A DNA stretch of 64,000 bases from Streptomyces calvus (lineage in GTDB: Bacteria; Actinomycetota; Actinomycetes; Streptomycetales; Streptomycetaceae), in the NCBI RefSeq assembly GCF_006782915.1, contig NZ_VCNP01000035.1, positions 1 to 64,000 on the forward strand, written 5' to 3'. Below, piece after piece: positions 26,513-35,320 of this stretch (position 1 is the stretch's first letter; every line of letters starts with the position of its first letter). Both the position numbers and the translations under genes were made by a program. The notes beneath the pieces were generated by a model. That model was given only the letters and a program-made list of their open reading frames with translations, ran no database searches and was not told the origin of the DNA.

Positions 26513-27208
26513 TCATGCCCTCCAGTCCAGCGGGACCCGCCGGTCCCGATCCCAGGGGCGCTCCCACCCGGCGAAGTGCAGCAGCCGGTCGATGACGCCG
26601 GCGGTGAAACCCCACACGAGTGCCGATTCGACCAGGAATGCCGGGCCTTCATGGCCTCTGGGGTGAACGGCGGTCGCGCGGTTGTCCGGATGGGTGAGAT
26701 CCGCCACGGGCACGGTGAAGACCCGCGCCGTCTCGTTCGGGTCGACCACTCCGACCGGTCCGGGCACGCGCCACCAGCCCAGTACGGGCGTGACGACGAA
26801 GCCGCTGACCGGTATGTACAGCTTCGGCAGCACGCCGAAGAGCTGGACGCCGGACGGGTCGACCCCGGTCTCCTCCTGTGCCTCACGCAGCGCGGCCCGC
26901 AGCGGGCCGTCGCCCTGCGGGTCGCCGTCCTCGGGGTCGAGGGCGCCACCGGGGAAGGACGGCTGCCCGGCGTGCGAACGCAGCGAACTCGCCCGCTCCA
27001 TGAGCAGCAACTCCGGTCCGCGCTCGCCCTCGCCGAAGAGGATGAGGACGGCGGACTGCCGCCCCGTGCCGTTCTCCGGGGGCAGGAACCTGCTCAGCTG
27101 TCCGGGCGCGACCGTCTCCACCACGCGGACCACCGGGTCCAGCCAGCCGGGCAGCCCTTCCGTGCTGAGCGTCACCGGGCCGCCCTGGGTACCACTCGTC
27201 CGTGTCAT
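26513..27208 (-). CDS. Nudix hydrolase, CoA pyrophosphatase-like
   Basis: 231 aa. The Nudix box is GGALDPEDGDPQGDGPLRAALREAQEETGV: the REAQEETGV half is intact, with a longer insert than usual in the first half. LLLMERASSLRSHAGQPSFPGG is the upstream signature of the YeaB/NudL CoA-pyrophosphatase group. The ATG at 27208 follows GGGGGTGGCG. It lies between nth and marP on the same strand. Confidence 0.88.
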   Translation of the reverse strand: MTRTSGTQGGPVTLSTEGLPGWLDPVVRVVETVAPGQLSRFLPPENGTGRQSAVLILFGEGERGPELLLMERASSLRSHAGQPSFPGGALDPEDGDPQGDGPLRAALREAQEETGVDPSGVQLFGVLPKLYIPVSGFVVTPVLGWWRVPGPVGVVDPNETARVFTVPVADLTHPDNRATAVHPRGHEGPAFLVESALVWGFTAGVIDRLLHFAGWERPWDRDRRVPLDWRA

Positions 27209-27299
27209 CGCCACCCCCGTCGTCCGGCCGGGTCCCACGGGAGCAACGCCCGGCGGCCCCGAGATCGTTCCGCGGGCGGCCGCGCACGCCGCCGCCCCG

Positions 27300-28457
27300 T
27301 CATCCGGCCCCCAGCGGCGGGGCCGGCCGCCCGCCCGCGTCCAGGTAGGCCTGCGGCGGCTTCAGGCGCTGGCCCGGCAGGCCGCCCTTCTCGTACTTCA
27401 GCAGCTTCTTCGCCTTCTCCGGGTCCGTCTCGCCCTCGCCGTACGCCGGGCAGAGCGGTGCGATGGGGCAGGCCCCGCAGGCGGGCTTGCGGGCGTGGCA
27501 GATGCGGCGGCCGTGCCAGATCACATGGTGCGAGAGGTCGGTCCAGTCGCTCTTCGGGAAGAGCGCGCCGACGGCCGCCTCGATCTTGTCGGGGTCGGTC
27601 TCCTCGGTCCAGCGCCAACGGCGCACGAGGCGCTGGAAGTGCGTGTCCACGGTGATGCCGGGGCGGCCGAAGGCGTTGCCCAGCACGACGAAGGCGGTCT
27701 TGCGGCCGACGCCGGGTAGCTTCACGAGGTCCTCGAGCCGGCCGGGCACCTCGCCGCCGAAGTCCTCCGCCAGCGCCTTGGAGAGCCCTATCACCGACTT
27801 GGTCTTGGCCCGGAAGAACCCGGTGGGGCGCAGGATCTCCTCCACCTCCTCGGGGTTGGCGGCGGCCAGGTCCTCGGGGGTGGGGTACTTCGCGAAGAGG
27901 GCGGGCGTCGTCTGGTTGACGCGCAGGTCGGTGGTCTGCGCCGACAGCACGGTGGCGACGACGAGTTGAAAGGGGTTCTCGAAGTCCAGCTCCGGGTGGG
28001 CGTACGGGTACACCTCGGCGAGCTCGCGGTTGATCCGGCGGGCCCGGCGGACCAGCGCGGTGCGCGACTCGTTCGCGGCCGGCTTCACGACGGTCTTCGC
28101 GGGGGCCGCCTTCACGGCCGCGGTGGCCTTCTTGGGGACGACGAGCGGCTTCTTCGCCAGCGGCGCCTTCTTGACGGGAGCGGCGGGCCCGCCGGCCGGA
28201 GCCGCCTTCTTCGCTTTCTTCGCCGCGGTCCTCTTCGCCGACGACGTCTCCGTCTTCGCAGCCGCGGTCTTCGCCGCGGTCTTCCCCGCGGCCTTCTTCG
28301 CCGGCGTCTTCTTCGCCGCTGCGGTCGTGCCCTCGGAGGACCCGCTCGCGCGGGCCGTCGGTTCCTTCTTCACCGGCGTCCTCTTTGTCGCTCTCGCCGT
28401 TTTCCTACCGCCATCGGAGCCCTGTTCGCCCACAGCGGAATCGCGACGTACTGCCAC
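27300..28457 (-). CDS. nth: Endonuclease III with long histone-H1-like N-terminal extension
   Basis: 385 aa. Residues about 170-385 are a complete endonuclease III: helix-hairpin-helix LPGVGRKTA with the catalytic Lys, the Asp in VDTHFQRL, and the 4Fe-4S motif C-x6-C-x2-C-x5-C in CHARKPACGACPIAPLC. It excises oxidised pyrimidines and nicks at abasic sites. The first ~150 residues are a Lys/Ala/Pro-rich, disordered tail (KKTPAKKAAGKTAAKTAAAK). GTG at 28457 follows AGGGGG. It is divergent from crp. Confidence 0.93.
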   Translation of the reverse strand: MAVRRDSAVGEQGSDGGRKTARATKRTPVKKEPTARASGSSEGTTAAAKKTPAKKAAGKTAAKTAAAKTETSSAKRTAAKKAKKAAPAGGPAAPVKKAPLAKKPLVVPKKATAAVKAAPAKTVVKPAANESRTALVRRARRINRELAEVYPYAHPELDFENPFQLVVATVLSAQTTDLRVNQTTPALFAKYPTPEDLAAANPEEVEEILRPTGFFRAKTKSVIGLSKALAEDFGGEVPGRLEDLVKLPGVGRKTAFVVLGNAFGRPGITVDTHFQRLVRRWRWTEETDPDKIEAAVGALFPKSDWTDLSHHVIWHGRRICHARKPACGACPIAPLCPAYGEGETDPEKAKKLLKYEKGGLPGQRLKPPQAYLDAGGRPAPPLGAG

Positions 28458-28603
28458 CGCGCAGCCCCCTCGGCCTGTGCTCTCACCGGCGATTTGGACA
28501 CCCGGCCAGCCTACGACCCGGCACCGACATCCGCCCCGGACCCTGAAGATCGGCGTCCAATTGGACCCCTGCCGCGTACCCCGACCGGCCTGTACGGCAT
28601 CCT

Positions 28604-28617
28604 TGTGACAGATCACA
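28604..28617 (+). promoter_or_regulatory. CRP-like palindrome upstream of crp
   Basis: TGTGACAGATCACA has perfect 5-bp arms TGTGA/TCACA with a 4-bp centre, 90 bp before the crp start. The arms match the CRP half-site but the centre is two bases shorter than the classic N6 spacing. Autoregulation of crp is a plausible inference. Confidence 0.5.
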
Positions 28618-28707
28618 CTGTTTGGACCGTCCGGCAAAATGGGCACCAAGGTCCCCTGGTACGTAGGGGAGCAAGATCCCCTGAGCAGGTCGACAAGGAG
28701 AGAACTC

Positions 28708-29382
28708 GTGGACGACGTTCTGCGGCGGAACCCGCTCTTCGCGGCGCTCGATGACGAGCAGGCCGCGGAGCTTCGCGCCTCCATGAGTGAGGTGACCCTG
28801 GCACGGGGCGACTCCCTGTTCCACGAGGGCGACCCCGGCGACCGCCTCTACGTGGTCACCGAGGGCAGGGTGAAGCTGCACCGCACGTCCCCCGACGGCC
28901 GCGAGAACATGCTCGCCGTGGTCGGTCCGGGCGAGCTGATCGGCGAGCTGTCCCTCTTCGACCCGGGCCCGCGCACCGCGACCGCCACGGCGCTCACCGA
29001 GGTCAAGCTGCTCGGCCTGGGCCACGGCGACCTCCAGCCCTGGCTGAGCGCCCGCCCCGAGGTGGCCACGGCGCTGCTGCGGGCCGTCGCGCGCCGCCTG
29101 CGCAAGACCAACGACGCGATGTCCGACCTGGTCTTCTCGGACGTCCCGGGCCGTGTGGCGCGCGCCCTGCTGGACCTGTCCCGCCGCTTCGGCGTGCAGT
29201 CCGAGGAGGGCATCCACGTCGTGCACGACCTCACGCAGGAGGAGCTGGCCCAGCTGGTCGGCGCGTCCCGCGAGACGGTCAACAAGGCCCTGGCGGACTT
29301 CGCCCAGCGCGGCTGGCTCCGGCTGGAGGCCCGTGCGGTGATCCTCCTCGACGTCGAGCGCCTCGCGAAGCGTTCCCGCTGA
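28708..29382 (+). CDS. crp: cAMP receptor protein family regulator Crp
   Basis: 224 aa, the length of S. coelicolor Crp. The N-terminal cyclic-nucleotide domain carries PGELIGELSLFDPGPRTATA, the phosphate-binding cassette with Glu and Arg in place. The C-terminal helix-turn-helix is LTQEELAQLVGASRETVNKAL. Crp controls germination and antibiotic output in S. coelicolor. GTG at 28708 follows AAGGAGAG. The divergent region to nth (250 bp) holds a CRP-like palindrome. Confidence 0.96.
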   Translation: MDDVLRRNPLFAALDDEQAAELRASMSEVTLARGDSLFHEGDPGDRLYVVTEGRVKLHRTSPDGRENMLAVVGPGELIGELSLFDPGPRTATATALTEVKLLGLGHGDLQPWLSARPEVATALLRAVARRLRKTNDAMSDLVFSDVPGRVARALLDLSRRFGVQSEEGIHVVHDLTQEELAQLVGASRETVNKALADFAQRGWLRLEARAVILLDVERLAKRSR

Positions 29383-29402
29383 CACCCGACCGCCCGGGCG
29401 CC

Positions 29403-29469
29403 TGCGCCCGGGCGTGCGAACAGCCGCCTGCGCCGGGCGTGCGAGAGGCCCGATGCGCCGGGCGTGCGA
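29403..29469. repeat. Three GGGCGTGCGA-type repeats after crp
   Basis: TGCGCC(C)GGGCGTGCGA occurs at 29403-29419, 29429-29444 and 29454-29469, spaced about 25 bp, just downstream of the crp stop. No coding role is seen. Confidence 0.9.
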
Positions 29470-29537
29470 AACCCGCCTGAACACCCGGCCGGCCGAAGAC
29501 CGGCGGGCACCTGCCGCCGCGGCCGACCGCCGGTCGC

Positions 29538-29593
29538 GGTGGCCGGTGGCCGGTGGCCGGTGGCCGGTGGCCGGTGGCCGGTGGCCGGTGGCT
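29538..29593. repeat. Heptanucleotide tandem repeat (GGTGGCC)
   Basis: Seven exact GGTGGCC units run from 29538 to 29586, followed by a final GGTGGCT that runs into the TAG stop (29592-29594) of the minus-strand MBL-fold gene. A repeat of this purity is prone to slippage. Confidence 0.97.
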
Positions 29594-30422
29594 AGATGAT
29601 GCCGTGCTCCTGGAGGTACTCCAGCTGGGCCCGCACCGACAGTTCGGCGGCGGGCCACAGGGAGCGGTCGACGTCCGCGTAGACGTGGGCGACGACCTCG
29701 GACGGGGTGCGGTGGCCGTCCTCGACGGCCGTCTCCACCTGGGCGAGACGGTGGGCGCGGTGCGCGAGGTAGTACTCGACGGCGCCCTGCGCGTCCTCCA
29801 GGACGGGCCCGTGACCGGGCAGGACCGTGTGGACGCCGTCGTCGACCGTGAGCGACCTGAGCCGGCGCAGCGTGTCCAGGTAGTCGCCGAGGCGGCCGTC
29901 CGGATGGGCCACGACGGTCGTGCCGCGCCCGAGGACGGTGTCACCGGTGAGGACCGCCTGATCGGCCGGGATGTGGAAGCACAGCGAGTCGGCGGTGTGG
30001 CCGGGGGCCGGTACGACCCTCAGCTCCAGCCCGCCGACGGTGATCACGTCCCCGGCGGCCAGCCCTTCGCCGCCGAGCCGCAGCGCCGGGTCCAGCGCCC
30101 GTACGTTCGTGCCGGTCAGCTCGGCGAAACGGGCGGCGCCCTCGGCGTGGTCGGGGTGACCGTGCGTCAGCAGGGTGAGGGCGACGCGCTTGCCCGCCTG
30201 CTCGGCGGTGCCGATCACGTGCCGCAGGTGTCCGTCGTCCAGCGGGCCGGGGTCGACCACGACCGCGAGGTCGGAGTCCGGTTCGGAGAGGATCCAGGTG
30301 TTGGTGCCGTCCAGGGTCATCGCCGACGGGTTGGGGGCGAGCACGTTGACGGCGCGCCGGGTGGCGGGGCCGGACAGGACGCCGCCCCGCGGCTGGCCGG
30401 GAAGGGTGCTTGCGTCCGTCAT
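29592..30422 (-). CDS. MBL-fold metallohydrolase
   Basis: 276-aa metallo-beta-lactamase fold protein. The zinc motif is LLTHGHPDHAEGAARF (HxHxDH), with further ligands in APGHTADS, LTGDTVLG and LPGHGP. This is the glyoxalase II-like/LACTB2-like type common beside the Nudix gene in actinobacteria; the substrate is unknown. ATG at 30422 overlaps the TGA of the Nudix gene, so the two are coupled. The gene ends at a GGTGGCC repeat. Confidence 0.9.
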   Translation of the reverse strand: MTDASTLPGQPRGGVLSGPATRRAVNVLAPNPSAMTLDGTNTWILSEPDSDLAVVVDPGPLDDGHLRHVIGTAEQAGKRVALTLLTHGHPDHAEGAARFAELTGTNVRALDPALRLGGEGLAAGDVITVGGLELRVVPAPGHTADSLCFHIPADQAVLTGDTVLGRGTTVVAHPDGRLGDYLDTLRRLRSLTVDDGVHTVLPGHGPVLEDAQGAVEYYLAHRAHRLAQVETAVEDGHRTPSEVVAHVYADVDRSLWPAAELSVRAQLEYLQEHGII

Positions 30423-31300
30423 GCGGGGCCTCCACCGGTCGGGATGTGCTTGGTGAACTCGTCGTGTCCCGGCCAGGACAGCACGATGCGGTCCTCCACC
30501 AGGCGCGCGGTGGCCAGCACCGGAGTGAGGTCCCGCGCGGGCGCCGCGTCGAGCGCCTCCGCGGCGCCCTTGTACGCGGTGAGCTGGCGCAGGGTGGCGA
30601 TGGTCGGGGGCATCATCAGCAGCTCGCCCCGGTCGTAGCCGGCGGCCGCCTCGCGCGGGGTGATCCACACCGTGCGGTCGGCTTCCGTGGAGGCGTTGCG
30701 GGTGCGCTGGCCGTCGGGGAGCGCGGCGACGAAGAACCAGGTGTCGTAGCGGCGGGGCTCGAACTCGGGAGTGATCCAGCGGGTCCAGGCGCCGAGCAGG
30801 TCGGAACGGAGCACCAGTCCGCGGCGGTCGAGGAACTCCGCGAAGGACGTCTCCCGCGCGACCAGCGCGGCCCGGTCCGCCTCCCAGTCCTCGCCCGTGG
30901 TGTCGCCGACCACGGAGTCGGGGGTCGGCCCGGCCAGCAGGACCCCGGCCTCTTCGTACGTCTCCCGTACGGCCGCGCAGACGATCGCCTGGGCCGCCGT
31001 CTCGTCCACGCCGAGCCGTTGCGCCCACCACGCGCGCGTGGGGCCCGCCCAGCGCACGTGCCGGTCGTCGTCACGCGGGTCGACGCCGCCGCCGGGGTAG
31101 GCGTAGGCGCCGCCCGCGAACGCCATGGACGTACGCCGACGCAGCATGTGCACGGCGGGTCCGTCGCCGGTGTCCTTCAGGAGCATGACGGTGGCCGCGC
31201 GCTTCGGCGTCACCGGCGTGAGGGCGCCGTCCGCGAGCGGCCGGATCCGGTCCGGCCACTCCGGCGGGTACCACTGCCCATCAGCCTGCGCATTCGCCAT
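30419..31300 (-). CDS. Nudix hydrolase
   Basis: 293 aa. The Nudix box is split: AYPGGGVDPRDDD, then an insert, then AAVRETYEEAGVLL with the catalytic REUxEE-type residues. An N-terminal KRAATVMLLKDTGDGPAVHMLRRR strand opens the fold. The size and insert match the NUDT19/RNA-CoA-type group, but the substrate cannot be read from sequence. It is the first gene of a two-gene unit with the MBL-fold hydrolase. Confidence 0.87.
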   Translation of the reverse strand: MANAQADGQWYPPEWPDRIRPLADGALTPVTPKRAATVMLLKDTGDGPAVHMLRRRTSMAFAGGAYAYPGGGVDPRDDDRHVRWAGPTRAWWAQRLGVDETAAQAIVCAAVRETYEEAGVLLAGPTPDSVVGDTTGEDWEADRAALVARETSFAEFLDRRGLVLRSDLLGAWTRWITPEFEPRRYDTWFFVAALPDGQRTRNASTEADRTVWITPREAAAGYDRGELLMMPPTIATLRQLTAYKGAAEALDAAPARDLTPVLATARLVEDRIVLSWPGHDEFTKHIPTGGGPA

Positions 31301-31518
31301 GGCCGGAGGCTATCCCGTGACGGCCGGATGTTCGAGTGCCCGTCGGGGCGGGCGGGGGCACACCACCGCAACGTACGGGCGCCCGCGCCGGTGCACGGAG
31401 GACGGTCACCTGGACCGGCCACGCGAGCCACGGAACCGGGCGTATCCGGCCGCGCGGCCTGCCCGGCGGGCGCGCGACTGGGCGCCCGTCCGCCGGGCCC
31501 GCCCCCTCCGCCTGCACC

Positions 31519-31672
31519 TGGACGCGGGCGCTCCATCGACAACCGGACGCAGGCACTCCGCTCCACCACACCTGGACGCAGGCATTCCACCTGCGCCCTG
31601 GACGCAGGCGCTCAGCCGACTCCCGGACGTACGCAGGCGCTCCGCCCACACCCGGACGTACGCAGGCGCCCG
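31519..31672. repeat. Six degenerate GGACGCAGGCGCTCC repeats
   Basis: Units [TC]GGACG(TACG)CAGGCGCTCC start at 31519, 31544, 31573, 31599, 31624 and 31653, 25-30 bp apart; the last two carry an extra TACG. They fill most of the 381-bp gap 31301-31681 between the Nudix and RidA genes. No open frame there is convincing. Confidence 0.93.
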
Positions 31673-31681
31673 TGTCGGGGC

Positions 31682-32149
31682 TTACGCCTCGGTGAGCTCC
31701 ACCTGGATCTCGACCTCCACCGGTGCGTCCAGCGGCAGTACGGCGACGCCCACCGCGCTGCGCGCGTGCACGCCCTTGTCGCCGAGGACCTTGCCGAGCA
31801 GCTCGCTCGCGCCGTTGAGGACGGCGGGCTGGCCGGTGAAGTCGGACGCCGAGGCCACGAAGCCGACGACCTTCACCACGCGCGCCACCCGGTCCAGGTC
31901 ACCGGCGACGGACTTGACGGCGGCGAGGGCGTTCAGCGCGCAGGTGCGCGCCAGCTCCTTCGCCTCCTCCGGCGTGACCTCCGCGCCGACCTTGCCGGTC
32001 AGCGGAAGCTTGCCGTCCACCATGGGCAGCTGGCCCGCGGTGTAGACGTACCGCCCCGACTGGACCGCCGGCTGGTAGGCCGCCAGCGGCGGGACGACCT
32101 CCGGCAGGCTCAGGCCCAGTTCGGCCAGCTTCGCCTCGACGGCGCTCAT
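31682..32149 (-). CDS. RidA family protein (enamine/imine deaminase-like)
   Basis: 155-aa YjgF/YER057c/UK114 fold. VQSGRYVYTAGQLPMVDGKLP and ARSAVGVAVLPLDAPVEVEIQ match the family; the second corresponds to the region with the substrate-binding Arg. The subgroup is the longer, low-similarity RidA type. ATG at 32149 overlaps the stop of the DUF4177 gene (ATGA). Confidence 0.9.
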   Translation of the reverse strand: MSAVEAKLAELGLSLPEVVPPLAAYQPAVQSGRYVYTAGQLPMVDGKLPLTGKVGAEVTPEEAKELARTCALNALAAVKSVAGDLDRVARVVKVVGFVASASDFTGQPAVLNGASELLGKVLGDKGVHARSAVGVAVLPLDAPVEVEIQVELTEA

Positions 32150-32307
32150 CCCTGCTTCTCCCGCTTCAGGTAGGCCACCAGCTGCTCGGGGTTGTTCGGC
32201 CCGGGCACGACCTGGACGAGCTCCCAGCCGTCCTCGCCCCAGGTGTCCAGAATCTGCTTCGTTGCGTGGACGAGCAGCGGCACAGTCGCGTATTCCCACT
32301 TGGTCAT
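32146..32307 (-). CDS. DUF4177 domain protein
   Basis: 53-aa protein MTKWEYATVPLLVHATKQILDTWGEDGWELVQVV..., the DUF4177 pattern (W-E-Y-x-T/V then GxxGWELV). Function unknown. It is translationally coupled to RidA and diverges from the ArsA-like pair; this arrangement is conserved in the Streptomyces wblA region. Confidence 0.88.
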   Translation of the reverse strand: MTKWEYATVPLLVHATKQILDTWGEDGWELVQVVPGPNNPEQLVAYLKREKQG

Positions 32308-32511
32308 GCGGCCGACTCTAGCCGCTGCCGCCGCCCGCCCCACCGGCCGACCACGAACCACGACCGCCACGACCGCCAGACCGCCACGACCGGGACGACC
32401 GGGACCTCGCCCAGGCCCCGCCCCCGCCCGCCGTGCCGGCCCGGGGCGCGACGCCGGGGAACTGGCACCCGGAGCCGCCGGGGTGCGCGGCGAGGAATTA
32501 GGCTCGAAGAC

Positions 32512-33489
32512 GTGAGCAGGCTCCAGGTCGTGAGTGGCAAGGGCGGAACCGGCAAGACCACGGTGGCCGCGGCCCTCGCGCTGGCCCTGGCCACGGAGGG
32601 GAAGCGGACGCTCCTCGTCGAGGTCGAGGGCCGGCAGGGCATCGCGCAGCTCTTCGAGACGGAGGCGCTGCCGTACGAGGAGCGGAAGATCGCCGTCGCT
32701 CCGGGAGGCGGCGAGGTGTACGCCCTCGCCATCGATCCCGAACTGGCGCTTCTGGACTACCTCCAGATGTTCTACAAGCTCGGCGGCGCCGGCCGGGCCC
32801 TGAAGAAGCTCGGCGCGATCGACTTCGCCACCACCATCGCCCCCGGTGTGCGGGACGTCCTGCTGACCGGGAAGGCGTGCGAGGCGGTGCGCCGCAAGGA
32901 CAGGAGCGGACGGTTCGTCTACGACTACGTCGTGATGGACGCCCCGCCGACCGGCCGCATCACCCGCTTCCTCAATGTGAACGACGAGGTCGCGGGGCTG
33001 GCCAGGATCGGCCCGATACACAATCAGGCGCAGGCGGTGATGCGGGTGCTGAAGTCGCCGGAGACGGCCGTGCACCTGGTGACGCTGCTGGAGGAGATGC
33101 CGGTCCAGGAGACCGCGGACGGCATCGCGGAGCTGCGTGCGGCGCGGCTGCCGGTGGGGCGGGTCATCGTGAACATGGTGCGGCCGCAGGTGCTGGACGC
33201 GGACGGCCTGGAACTCGTGGCGGCGGTCCCTCGTTCCTCTGTCGCGCGGGCACTGTCGTCCGCCGGGCTCGGCGGCGCGCGGCGCGGTGGGCACGCCGAG
33301 CGGCTGGTGGACCCGCTGCTCGCGCAGGCGGAGGAGTACGCCGAGCGGTACGCGCTGGAGACCGAGCAGCGGGCCGTGCTGGCGGACCTCGATGTGCCGT
33401 CGCACGAGTTGCCGCTGCTCGCGGAGGGCATGGACCTGGCGGGGCTGTACCAACTGGCCCGGGAGCTGCGCGGACAGGGCGTCTCATGA
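32512..33489 (+). CDS. ArsA-like anion-pump/GET3-family ATPase (first of pair)
   Basis: 325 aa. VSGKGGTGKTTVAAALALAL is the deviant Walker A; VVMDAPPTGRITRFLN is the switch II region characteristic of ArsA/Get3 ATPases (DAPPTGH-like). No arsenite-binding cysteine cluster is present, so arsenite transport is unlikely. GTG at 32512 is used: the frame is open further upstream but the codons there are shadow sequence. The second ArsA-like gene starts 94 bp downstream, suggesting a heteromeric pair. Confidence 0.9.
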   Translation: MSRLQVVSGKGGTGKTTVAAALALALATEGKRTLLVEVEGRQGIAQLFETEALPYEERKIAVAPGGGEVYALAIDPELALLDYLQMFYKLGGAGRALKKLGAIDFATTIAPGVRDVLLTGKACEAVRRKDRSGRFVYDYVVMDAPPTGRITRFLNVNDEVAGLARIGPIHNQAQAVMRVLKSPETAVHLVTLLEEMPVQETADGIAELRAARLPVGRVIVNMVRPQVLDADGLELVAAVPRSSVARALSSAGLGGARRGGHAERLVDPLLAQAEEYAERYALETEQRAVLADLDVPSHELPLLAEGMDLAGLYQLARELRGQGVS

Positions 33490-33583
33490 CCGAACGTCTC
33501 CGGCCCCTCGTCCGCAACCGTCACCGCCGTACCGGCCCCGTCACGAGTCGCAGGCACCGGAAACACCGGAAGCAGGGGATGCA

Positions 33584-35245
33584 ATGAGTCGTCGTCCGGA
33601 ACCGGCGCAGGCCCACGACCCGGCCCCTCACCACCTCTCCCCCACCCGCACCCTCGACATCGACCCGCTGATCGAGGACCCGGCCACCCGCATCGTGGTG
33701 TGCTGCGGCTCGGGCGGGGTCGGCAAGACGACCACGGCGGCGGCGCTGGGACTGCGCGCGGCGGAGCGGGGCCGCAAGGTGGTGGTCCTCACCATCGACC
33801 CGGCCCGTCGGCTGGCCCAGTCCATGGGGATCGACTCGCTCGACAACACTCCGCGCCGGGTGAAGGGCATCGACGACTCCGCGGGCGGCGAACTGCACGC
33901 GATGATGCTCGACATGAAGCGCACCTTCGACGAGATCGTCGAGGCGCACGCGGATCCCGAGCGGGCCGCCGCGATCCTGGCCAACCCCTTCTACCAGTCG
34001 CTCTCTGCGGGCTTCGCGGGCACGCAGGAGTACATGGCGATGGAGAAGCTGGGCCAGCTGCGGTCCCGGGACGAGTGGGACCTGATCGTGGTCGACACGC
34101 CGCCGTCGCGCTCCGCGCTGGACTTCCTGGACGCGCCCAAGCGGCTCGGGTCCTTCCTCGACGGCAAGCTCATCCGCGTCCTGCTGGCGCCGGCGAAGGT
34201 CGGCGGACGTGCGGGGATGAAGTTCCTGAACGTCGGCATGTCGATGATGACGGGCGCGCTGGGCAAGGTGCTCGGCGGACAGCTGCTGAAGGACGTGCAG
34301 ACGTTCGTGGCGGCGATGGACTCGATGTTCGGCGGGTTCCGTACGCGCGCGGACGCCACGTACAAGCTGCTCCAGGCGCCCGGTACGGCGTTCCTGGTGG
34401 TGGCGGCCCCGGAGCGGGACGCGCTGCGCGAGGCCGCGTACTTCGTGGAGCGGCTGGCCGCGGAGGACATGCCGCTGGCCGGTCTGGTGCTCAACCGGGT
34501 CCATGGCAGCGGCGCGGACGGGCTCTCCGCCGAGCGGGCCCTCACGGCCGCGGAAAATCTTGAGGACGCCGGCATTGTGGATCAGGAGGGCGGGAAAGCT
34601 GGACTTCGTAACTCTCCCGACACGTACGGCAGTTCAGAACAATCCGTTTCCGGAGCACCGGCTGACGACGCTCCCGACGGAGGCTCCCCCGCCACCGCGG
34701 ACGACACCGGCACGGACACGGGCACGACTCTTGGTACGGACACATCCCTCGGCACGACCGTAGGCCCTGGTGTGCCCACGGGCGTCGACGGCACCGAGGC
34801 ACACGCGCACACGGAAGCGAACGCCAACCAGGACCCGGACGCACAAGCACACGCAGAGGCAGACGCAGAGGCAGGGGCAGGCACTGGCGGGAACGTGGAC
34901 ACCGGCGCGGAGGGAGACGTCGACACGGACCCGGCCGCGGACGCGGATGTGACCGTCGGCGCGGACGCGGATGTGACTGCCGGCGCGGACGCGGATGTGA
35001 CTGCCGGCGCGGGCGCGGAGCGGTCCGTCGACCGGCTCACCGCGGGCCTGCTGAGGCTGCACGCCGAGCGGATGCAGCTGCTCTCACGTGAGCGGCGCAC
35101 CCGTGACCGTTTCACCGCGCTCCACCCCGAGGTCGCGGTCACCGAGGTGGCCGCACTGCCCGGCGATGTGCACGACCTCGCGGGGTTGCGTGACATCGGC
35201 GACCGACTCGCGGCCAACCGGCCGGAGCTGCCCGAAACGCCCTGA
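33584..35245 (+). CDS. ArsA-like ATPase with low-complexity acidic insert (second of pair)
   Basis: 553 aa. VCCGSGGVGKTTTAAALGLRAA is the Walker A; LTIDPARRLAQSMG is the A-loop/switch I element and VVDTPPSRSALDFLDAP switch II. From about residue 335 to 480 the ArsA fold is interrupted by an Asp/Thr/Ala/Gly-rich region with His-Glu-Ala and ADADVTAG repeats; the closing helix bundle (DRLTAGLLRLHAERMQLLSRERR) follows. ATG at 33584 has AGGGGATGCA upstream. It is convergent with wblA. Confidence 0.9.
   Translation: MSRRPEPAQAHDPAPHHLSPTRTLDIDPLIEDPATRIVVCCGSGGVGKTTTAAALGLRAAERGRKVVVLTIDPARRLAQSMGIDSLDNTPRRVKGIDDSAGGELHAMMLDMKRTFDEIVEAHADPERAAAILANPFYQSLSAGFAGTQEYMAMEKLGQLRSRDEWDLIVVDTPPSRSALDFLDAPKRLGSFLDGKLIRVLLAPAKVGGRAGMKFLNVGMSMMTGALGKVLGGQLLKDVQTFVAAMDSMFGGFRTRADATYKLLQAPGTAFLVVAAPERDALREAAYFVERLAAEDMPLAGLVLNRVHGSGADGLSAERALTAAENLEDAGIVDQEGGKAGLRNSPDTYGSSEQSVSGAPADDAPDGGSPATADDTGTDTGTTLGTDTSLGTTVGPGVPTGVDGTEAHAHTEANANQDPDAQAHAEADAEAGAGTGGNVDTGAEGDVDTDPAADADVTVGADADVTAGADADVTAGAGAERSVDRLTAGLLRLHAERMQLLSRERRTRDRFTALHPEVAVTEVAALPGDVHDLAGLRDIGDRLAANRPELPETP
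34937..35008 (+). repeat. Three 24-bp in-frame repeats inside the ArsA-like gene
   Basis: Units beginning GCGGACGCGGATGTGAC start at 34937, 34961 and 34985, encoding ADADVTVG, ADADVTAG, ADADVTAG. Length is a multiple of three, so copy-number change would not break the frame. Confidence 0.95.
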
Positions 35246-35320
35246 TACGTCGATGCGGTCCCTCGTCCCGTTGCCGGAGCGCCCGAGAACCGGGCGGTGC
35301 CAAGGACCCCCCGAGGGTCC

